In this document: in pieces, positions 58,263 to 64,000 of the stretch
Position numbering within the stretch: the first letter of the stretch is position 1
How the letters are laid out: every line of letters begins with the position of its first letter
Source: Colwellia sp.
Lineage (GTDB): Bacteria > Pseudomonadota > Gammaproteobacteria > Enterobacterales > Alteromonadaceae
Direction: 5' to 3'
Assembly (NCBI RefSeq): GCF_013214175.1
Contig: NZ_JABSPA010000003.1
Coordinates: forward strand, 124,001 to 188,000
Length of the DNA: 64,000 nt
Notes under the pieces: model-generated
Databases searched by the model: none
Told to the model about the DNA's origin: nothing
What the model saw: the letters and a program-made list of their open reading frames with translations, nothing else
Position numbers and translations under genes: made by a program

Positions 58263-58601
58263 ATGCCAAAAATTATATTTTTACCTCATGAAGAATTATG
58301 CCCAGATGGCGCAGTTGTTGAAGCCGAAAAGGGTGAGAGCGTACTTAACGTCGCGTTAAGAAATGATATTGGAATAGAACATGCGTGTGAAAAAGTATGT
58401 GCATGTACTACTTGTCACGTTATTATTCGCGAAGGTTTTGACTCTATCGAAGAAGGCGATGAACTTGAAGAGGATATGCTTGATAAAGCATGGGGTTTAG
58501 AGCCTGAGTCACGTCTTAGCTGCCAATCAATTGTTGGTGATGAAGATCTTGTGGTAGATATCCCTAAGTACACTATAAATATGGTTTCTGAAACTCACTA
58601 A
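58263..58601 (+). CDS. fdx: ISC-type [2Fe-2S] ferredoxin
   Basis: 112 residues with the Isc ferredoxin spacing C-x5-C-x2-C in CEKVCACTTC and the fourth cysteine in SRLSCQS. The opening MPKIIFLPHEELCPDG is standard. It donates electrons for cluster assembly. No iscX follows; the terminator comes directly. Confidence 0.97.
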   Translation: MPKIIFLPHEELCPDGAVVEAEKGESVLNVALRNDIGIEHACEKVCACTTCHVIIREGFDSIEEGDELEEDMLDKAWGLEPESRLSCQSIVGDEDLVVDIPKYTINMVSETH

Positions 58602-58625
58602 TAGTTTTTGTTCACACCATATTTT

Positions 58626-58664
58626 AAAAGGCCATTAACATGGAAATGTTAATGGCCTTTTTTG
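58626..58664 (+). terminator. Terminator of the isc operon
   Basis: AAAAGGCCATTAACAT and ATGTTAATGGCCTTTT pair around a short loop, with more T after it. The rest of the 58602-58929 gap shows nothing beyond a small AACCA repeat near 58912. Confidence 0.9.
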
Positions 58665-58929
58665 TTATAGTTGTATTACTTTAGGTATTTACGGTAAATA
58701 TTTACTTTAAGTCTTTTACTTTAGGAATTGGTTTTAGCTCTTTTATTTTGAGTAATATGATAGGGGTATTAATATATGCTAGCCTTTTTGGATAAGTGGT
58801 TACTCCCAGTAAAGTTTTGTTCTAAAGCTTAGCTAGGTAAGCCCTAATATCTTCACAATATGGTAAGTAGCGGCACTGGCTTAGGTGATTTTTACGTAGG
58901 CGTAGGCTGGCAAACCAAACCAAACCAAG

Positions 58930-60495
58930 TTAAGCCAAGCTTTGTGCTATTTTATTAAGTAATTCATCGAACTTAAACGGCTTTAACATCATACTATCCA
59001 TACCAGCGTCAATACTGCGCTCACCAATTTCACTCGAGGCACTTGCGGATAGCGCAAATATGAGGGTATGTTGTTGACCAGTTTCTAACTTTCTTATTTG
59101 TTTAGTCGCTTCAAATCCGTCCATAACAGGCATTAAGCAATCCATTAGAATAAGGTCAATCTTATTATTTATAAACTGTTTTACCGCCTCTTCGCCATTT
59201 TCAGCCTCGATAATATTTGCTTGAGAATTATCCAGTGCCATTGCGACAATTTTGCGGTTTATCCGGTTATCATCAACAATCAGTACGGTTTTATTTTTCA
59301 TGGAAATAGGCTTAGCAGGTGATGAGTCTATTGACGCAGGTGTATCTTGTTGTTCGCTAATCGGCAGAGATAAGTTAAAGCTAAAAACACTACCTTCACC
59401 TAAGCAGCTTTGCACCTCAATTTTACTGTCCATCAACTTAATAAGTTCACTGCTGATGGTTAAACCTAAGCCCGTACCGCCATATTCTTTTGTTGTTGAT
59501 GAATCATGCTGAGTAAAGGGTTTAAATAATGTATTAATTTTATTCTCAGAAATACCTATGCCCGTATCAGTAATAGAAAATTTGAGTTCACATTTATTAT
59601 CACTTAACGAAATAGTGTTTAACTCAAGCTGTACACACCCCTCTTTGGTGAATTTAATCGCATTATTGACTAAATTAATGAGTACTTGCTTTAAGCGAAT
59701 ATCATCAACAAGTACTAGTGGAATATCTTGTTCGGAAAATACGGTTTCAATAATTAAATCAGATCTCGTTTCTACGCCGCCACGGCAGACGCTTATGGCA
59801 TCTAATAGTAAATGCTTGACGTTGGTTGTACACGGGTGTAGCTCGACTTTATGAGCTTCTATTTTTGAAAAATCCAGTACTTGATTTATTATAGCTAAAA
59901 GTTGATCACCCGATCTTCCAATGGTTTCGAGTAAAAAATCCTGTTGTTCTGTTAGTGACGTTTTATTTAATTGTTGTACCATGCCTAAAATACCGTTCAT
60001 AGGTGTTCTAAGTTCGTGACTCATTGACGCAATGAACATGGTTTTAGCATTGTTGGCTGTTTCAGCTTTCTTTATTGCTTGCTCCATAAGTCTTTTACTT
60101 TTAGCGGATAATAGGCTGTATTCTTTTATCATTTTAGCCATTTGTAATTGGGTACTATTCACCACTCCTTGAATAAGAACATAGTTTTTTTCGTTAATAA
60201 GCGTTATTTTACAACTTAAATCGAGACACTCTACTCGATGGCCAATGGTCAACTCAAGCTTAAACCTGTAGGTACGTTGCTTTAAAATAGCGTTATTTAC
60301 CCGCTTTATCATTTCTTGTTCAAATAAGTCTTTTAGAGTCTCGGAGCAGGGGATCTCATTAAACCAAGTGGCAAAAGTCTGGTTATATTCAATGATTTTG
60401 AGATCATCGATATCACAAAGCAATAAACCAATATCTAAATTAGCCAGTAATTCAGGTAAAAGTTGCAATGGTGGCAGGTTGATTTGGTTATTCAT
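58930..60495 (-). CDS. Hybrid sensor histidine kinase with PAS-like and receiver domains
   Basis: 521 residues, no membrane segment, so cytoplasmic. Order: PAS-like region (about 15-115), coiled coil (118-150), HisKA with His160 in SMSHELRTPMNG, an ATPase domain with the N box NLVNNAIKFT, G1 TDTGIGIS and G2 GGTGLGL, and a C-terminal receiver with the acceptor Asp452 in LILMDCLMP. It starts inside the end of the globin gene (8-base overlap). The globin is therefore the likely partner or sensor; the kinase itself shows no heme site. No response regulator with an output domain is next to it. Confidence 0.88.
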   Translation of the reverse strand: MNNQINLPPLQLLPELLANLDIGLLLCDIDDLKIIEYNQTFATWFNEIPCSETLKDLFEQEMIKRVNNAILKQRTYRFKLELTIGHRVECLDLSCKITLINEKNYVLIQGVVNSTQLQMAKMIKEYSLLSAKSKRLMEQAIKKAETANNAKTMFIASMSHELRTPMNGILGMVQQLNKTSLTEQQDFLLETIGRSGDQLLAIINQVLDFSKIEAHKVELHPCTTNVKHLLLDAISVCRGGVETRSDLIIETVFSEQDIPLVLVDDIRLKQVLINLVNNAIKFTKEGCVQLELNTISLSDNKCELKFSITDTGIGISENKINTLFKPFTQHDSSTTKEYGGTGLGLTISSELIKLMDSKIEVQSCLGEGSVFSFNLSLPISEQQDTPASIDSSPAKPISMKNKTVLIVDDNRINRKIVAMALDNSQANIIEAENGEEAVKQFINNKIDLILMDCLMPVMDGFEATKQIRKLETGQQHTLIFALSASASSEIGERSIDAGMDSMMLKPFKFDELLNKIAQSLA

Positions 60496-60847
60496 TTACA
60501 GCAATTTTATCCATTAATCCTGCTATTAAGGTGATAATACTGCGAATATCTTCTTGCTCAATGCTAGCCTCATCCAACGATTCTTCCAGTAACTCTACTA
60601 CTTGATTAAAGTGTGGCACAGTTATTTTATAAGGAGCATGAACGATTTTTAAGTCAACACTTTCATACTTGTCTGGCCCACCTAAGGCCGTGGCAATAAA
60701 TTGTGTTTGGTGGGACATCAGCCTTTCCATATTCACTTTTTCAAAGTAGGGTGATAGCTCTTCACTATCTAATATTTTTTGATAAAAATTTCCTACCACC
60801 ATACTAAAGGTGTCAAAGCCACCGTACTTGTCATATAAAGTAATCAT
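60488..60847 (-). CDS. Group I truncated (2/2) hemoglobin
   Basis: 119 residues. Trunc-globin features are LYDKYGGFDTFSMVV at the start, Tyr22 at B10 (NFYQKIL), MSHQTQFIATALGGPDKY, and the proximal His70 in LKIVHAPYKIT followed by HF. Such globins bind O2 and NO. The stop overlaps the ATG of the hybrid kinase, so the two are translated together. A gas-sensing role is inference from this pairing. Confidence 0.88.
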   Translation of the reverse strand: MITLYDKYGGFDTFSMVVGNFYQKILDSEELSPYFEKVNMERLMSHQTQFIATALGGPDKYESVDLKIVHAPYKITVPHFNQVVELLEESLDEASIEQEDIRSIITLIAGLMDKIAVNE

Positions 60848-61095
60848 CTTTGAGTTTCACTCCTTATTAATGAAGCACTTGAGAGGTTTAATTGCAGTCA
60901 AAAGTGAATTAATTATAAGCGTGGTATAAATCACTCATTTTGCAAACTATTTTTAATAAAAGTTATTTAATAGCTTATCGACATTTATAACGAATATCGG
61001 CCCTAGTGACTAGGCTAGATAATTATTACATCCTTATCGTTTTTAGCTGTGGGCCTATAGTTGTGCAGTTTTGTAATAGCTAAGTGAGCGAATAA

Positions 61096-61389
61096 ATTTA
61101 TTTTTGTACTGGTATCGGTACTGGTGCGGGTCACGTTATTACTATGTTTACTTAGACCTTTCCTATATCAGATGACTTTTCTATTGTTGCTAGCACTGAT
61201 ATTTCTACCAGCCTAGATGAAGATAGATGGTCATGGGAGACTAATTACAAAGACTATATTCACTGGCGAGTAACAGGCCAGTAGCATTTAAAGGGATATG
61301 ATTTTTCTTTAGGTGTTGAGGGAACAGATATAGAAACTTATGGCGAGAGCACACGGCTACTAACTGTCTTTAGAACGTTTGATCTGTAA
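61096..61389 (+). pseudogene. Remnant of a TorF/Gcw_chp-like outer-membrane protein gene
   Basis: In one frame the stretch reads as the C-terminal part of a barrel protein (PISDDFSIVASTDIS, DRWSWETNYKDYIHWRV, GYDFSLGVEGTDI) and ends RTFDL. In-frame stops at 61153 and 61282 and no start codon make it a broken gene. It resembles the family from recollection of its TGYKDY and GYDL-type segments; no search was run. The rest of 60848-61634 has no gene. Confidence 0.6.
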
Positions 61390-61634
61390 TGGGCTTTGTC
61401 GCTTATTTTGGTAAGTTACAGAGTAATTATCATCAAATAATAGTTATCATCAAAGAATGATTATCACCGAGCTACCAACGCAGCCTAGTATCACAGAGTA
61501 GCTAACGGTTAGTCGTTAGTTACTCTGGCAAAAATGTCAGCCTTTGAACTAGGCATTAGTCTGATCGTTATTTATTATTTACCGCTGTAAAGTAAATCCT
61601 ATCAAAGACAAACCATCAACGAACCTTCAGGAGG

Positions 61635-63962
61635 TTAAAGGCCGTTATGGTATTGCACATTGGTTGACTCAGGTACGAGGGAATTAAGTGCGTCTTGTGC
61701 ACTTACTTGCTCACTTGATAGTTCAATGGAATTGCCAAATGACTCGCTCTTACCGTGTTTAAGTAACAGTTCAAAATGCTCAATAAGGGCCGCTTTGTCA
61801 GGAGACTCTTTATCGCCAGCACCAATATTGGTTAAATCAATCATAAAGCCATCAAATAATTGTGTTAAATCTTTGATTATTTCGGTATTTAAAAATTGAT
61901 CGTTATTATAAATACTTGGGTAGCCAGCTTTTTGCTTATCAATAGCAAAAGAAACGCCTTTGAGGTTGGTGATGCTGGTCGATTTATCGCAAGAAAGCAT
62001 ACAGCCATTATCAATGCGAGGTTTTTCACAACCAACACTTTGTTGGAAGAAACACTGTCTGCTGGTCATTAATAAAATTGGGTGGTAAACGCTGTAGAGC
62101 ATTTTAAAGTTCTCAGGACGAGCAATAGTCTTCATCTGTTGACGGTTAATTTCATTGGAAATAAAGGCGCCGCTACAATTAAAGCTTTCTTTCATCGCTA
62201 ATAGTGCATAAGAATTGGTGGTATTTAAGAAAGGTCCTGCAATCCATTCAATGCCTAATTCAAACGCTCTATTGGCAATACCGGTATTATTGGTGACAAT
62301 TAACTTAGGTTTTACTTGTTCTAAAATATTAACCGCTACATCATAATCTTTACCAATTAATACCGATGGGAACCAAGGGATAAGACCTGGGTTCGCTTGG
62401 AAAAAGCCAACGTATTTAGTGCAGCCACGTTTATAAGCATCAGGCAGTTTAAAGTAAATATCAGCATCAGTTACATCGCTAAGGTTGATGTCGCTCTCGT
62501 CAGATATTAATAGTGATAATTTAGCGTTCTCATCTTTTTTCGCATGTCGTACTAGCTTTGGTAGCTCTACTTCAGTTATTACTGGAGTACCGTCATTGAG
62601 TAAGGCTGCTATCTTATTCTTAAGGGCAGTAAGCTCTTTAAAAGGAATGGTGACACCTTGTGGTATAGCGTCTGTATTTAATTCGTTTAAGTTAAACTCT
62701 GCGTTGTTAAAGCTTTTAAAACGTTTTTCAATAGCGCTATGGTCAATGCAATTCTTTTCACTGGCGATAAGTGACCGTTCAGAGTGCATAACATGCGTTT
62801 TCTCTGGCGTAACTTGCTCTGCAAAGCCAGTACTTGCCGCTTCATTAATTTGGATGGAAACGGTTAAAGGTTTGCCTATTTCACCTGAGAATACTAGTGA
62901 AAGAGTACGTTTTTCAATACTAATGTGTTTTATTTTATCAAATACATCCGCGTGTATTTTTTCTTTTTCATCACTTAGTTTCTGTTCAACGTCTTGTATT
63001 TGCACCACAGAGATAGCGTTACTTTTATCTATAGCGTAATATTTGGAATTATCACGGGGGTTTTCAATAAACATCGATTGGTTTAAATCACCACGTAAAA
63101 ACGCATTAGAGAAGTCACGATTAAATACTTTATAAAGTCGCTCGCCGTCTTCAAGTAATTCACCTGTCGCAACAAAACCATCTATTTGTTTACGGAAACT
63201 ATCAATAACGGTATGTACATAGCTTGCGCCCTTGATACGACCTTCCACTTTAAATGAATGAACACCCGCTTCTATCAGTGCCGGTAAATCAAAAAAGGCT
63301 GAGTTGTCTTTAATATTTAATGGGAATTTATTACCTGATTCGGTAGGTTTATATTCTTCACGACAAGCTTGGCTACAACGGCCTCGATTACCTGAATTCC
63401 CAACACTGGCAGAGGTTGAATAACATAAACCAGAAAAAGCGACACATAATGAGCCATGGACAAATACTTCAGTAAGCACGTTTTCTTTCTGTGATACTTT
63501 AGTAATCGCGGTGATTTCTTTTAAGTTTAATTCACGCGATAAATTAACACGCGAGGCGCCCAGCTTTTTCAAAAATGGGATTTGACCAATGTTATGGGTA
63601 GTTAACTGGGTTGATGCGTGAATATCTAGGGTAGGGAAGTGCTTTTTAAGGATATAAAGCATGCCTAAATCTTGCACAATTACGCCATCTAATGTGGTGT
63701 TTGCCAATTTACTTAATAACTTAGCGAGGGTTTTAAATTCTCGCTCGAGAATAATTATATTAAGCGTTAAGAATATCTGGCAGTCATACTGGTGTGCGAG
63801 CCTAATAATACGGACGAGTTCATCAAAAGAAATATTAGCTGCGCGGTTTCTGGCATTAAAAGTATCTAAACCACAGTACACCGCATCTGCGCCAGCAATA
63901 ATTGCCGCTTTTATCGCATCTATATCACCACCGGGGGCTAATAATTCTATTTTAGGACTCAT
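61635..63962 (-). CDS. U32 family peptidase-like protein, extended (RlhA/YdcP-related)
   Basis: 775 residues, longer than the roughly 650 of Escherichia coli RlhA. The U32 core has IELLAPGGDIDAIKAAI, ADAVYCGLDTFNARN, HASTQLTTHN and VFVHGSLCVAFSGLCYSTS, with cysteines in NRGRCSQACR. A DUF3656-like region follows (about 330-470). A C-terminal part has more cysteines (RQCFFQQSVGC, NGCMLSCDK), so an iron-sulfur site is likely. U32 proteins act in tRNA or rRNA hydroxylation; RlhA makes 5-hydroxycytidine in 23S rRNA. The exact role here is not certain. Confidence 0.82.
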   Translation of the reverse strand: MSPKIELLAPGGDIDAIKAAIIAGADAVYCGLDTFNARNRAANISFDELVRIIRLAHQYDCQIFLTLNIIILEREFKTLAKLLSKLANTTLDGVIVQDLGMLYILKKHFPTLDIHASTQLTTHNIGQIPFLKKLGASRVNLSRELNLKEITAITKVSQKENVLTEVFVHGSLCVAFSGLCYSTSASVGNSGNRGRCSQACREEYKPTESGNKFPLNIKDNSAFFDLPALIEAGVHSFKVEGRIKGASYVHTVIDSFRKQIDGFVATGELLEDGERLYKVFNRDFSNAFLRGDLNQSMFIENPRDNSKYYAIDKSNAISVVQIQDVEQKLSDEKEKIHADVFDKIKHISIEKRTLSLVFSGEIGKPLTVSIQINEAASTGFAEQVTPEKTHVMHSERSLIASEKNCIDHSAIEKRFKSFNNAEFNLNELNTDAIPQGVTIPFKELTALKNKIAALLNDGTPVITEVELPKLVRHAKKDENAKLSLLISDESDINLSDVTDADIYFKLPDAYKRGCTKYVGFFQANPGLIPWFPSVLIGKDYDVAVNILEQVKPKLIVTNNTGIANRAFELGIEWIAGPFLNTTNSYALLAMKESFNCSGAFISNEINRQQMKTIARPENFKMLYSVYHPILLMTSRQCFFQQSVGCEKPRIDNGCMLSCDKSTSITNLKGVSFAIDKQKAGYPSIYNNDQFLNTEIIKDLTQLFDGFMIDLTNIGAGDKESPDKAALIEHFELLLKHGKSESFGNSIELSSEQVSAQDALNSLVPESTNVQYHNGL

Positions 63963-64000
63963 TTACTACAACTTTAGCCATTTACACGGCGGTTAAATTT

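Overview
The window is a stretch of gammaproteobacterial chromosome, AT-rich and densely coded. Gene content and order (Na+-NQR genes, PomAB sodium-driven motor, queA-tgt-yajC-secDF, suhB-trmJ-cysE-isc, xseB-ispA-dxs) and protein character point to a marine Alteromonadales organism, most likely a Colwellia or close relative. This is inferred from gene content, not from a search. Most of the window is core housekeeping sequence.

Layout. 1-2.0 kb: tail of nqrF, then apbE and nqrM, which flavinylate and mature Na+-NQR. 2.1-5.3 kb (-): xseB-ispA-dxs. 5.5-7.3 kb: pomA-pomB stator. 7.4-11.1 kb: thiI, panE, a VanZ-like protein and yajQ. 11.2-13.5 kb: a small accessory metal locus (MerR regulator, divergent GDCCVxC / MerT-like / MerP-like / outer-membrane-protein operon) with a textbook 19-bp-spacer MerR promoter, no merA, and an apparent frameshift in the MerP-like gene. 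13.8-20.4 kb: a GNAT-like protein, a DUF938 methyltransferase, metA (MetJ boxes) and metH. 20.7-25.5 kb (-): hibernation factor, dipeptidyl peptidase IV and a divergent RadA. 25.8-32.8 kb: a two-PilZ protein, chrA, serB with divergent ytjB, and a TatD nuclease. 33-40.4 kb (-): argS, prfC, a small unknown, holD-rimI, tRNA-Trp and aceK. 40.7-46.8 kb: queA-tgt-yajC-secD-secF. 47.3-50.6 kb: rhlE, cobA and suhB. 51-58.6 kb: trmJ, cysE and the complete iscRSUA-hscBA-fdx cluster behind two IscR-type sites. 58.9-64 kb: a group I truncated globin overlapping a hybrid histidine kinase, a decayed porin-like pseudogene and a large U32 protein.

The least ordinary content is non-coding. Three 265-313 bp palindromic elements (23.8, 28.4 and 46.9 kb) begin TATAC and end GTATA. 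They share one cloverleaf-like fold whose stems are kept by paired changes between copies. A second family of about 75-bp hairpin repeats occurs six times, each time between tandem genes. Other long inverted repeats lie before apbE, before prfC's stop codon and before secD. No CRISPR array, prophage, complete insertion sequence or rRNA gene was seen.
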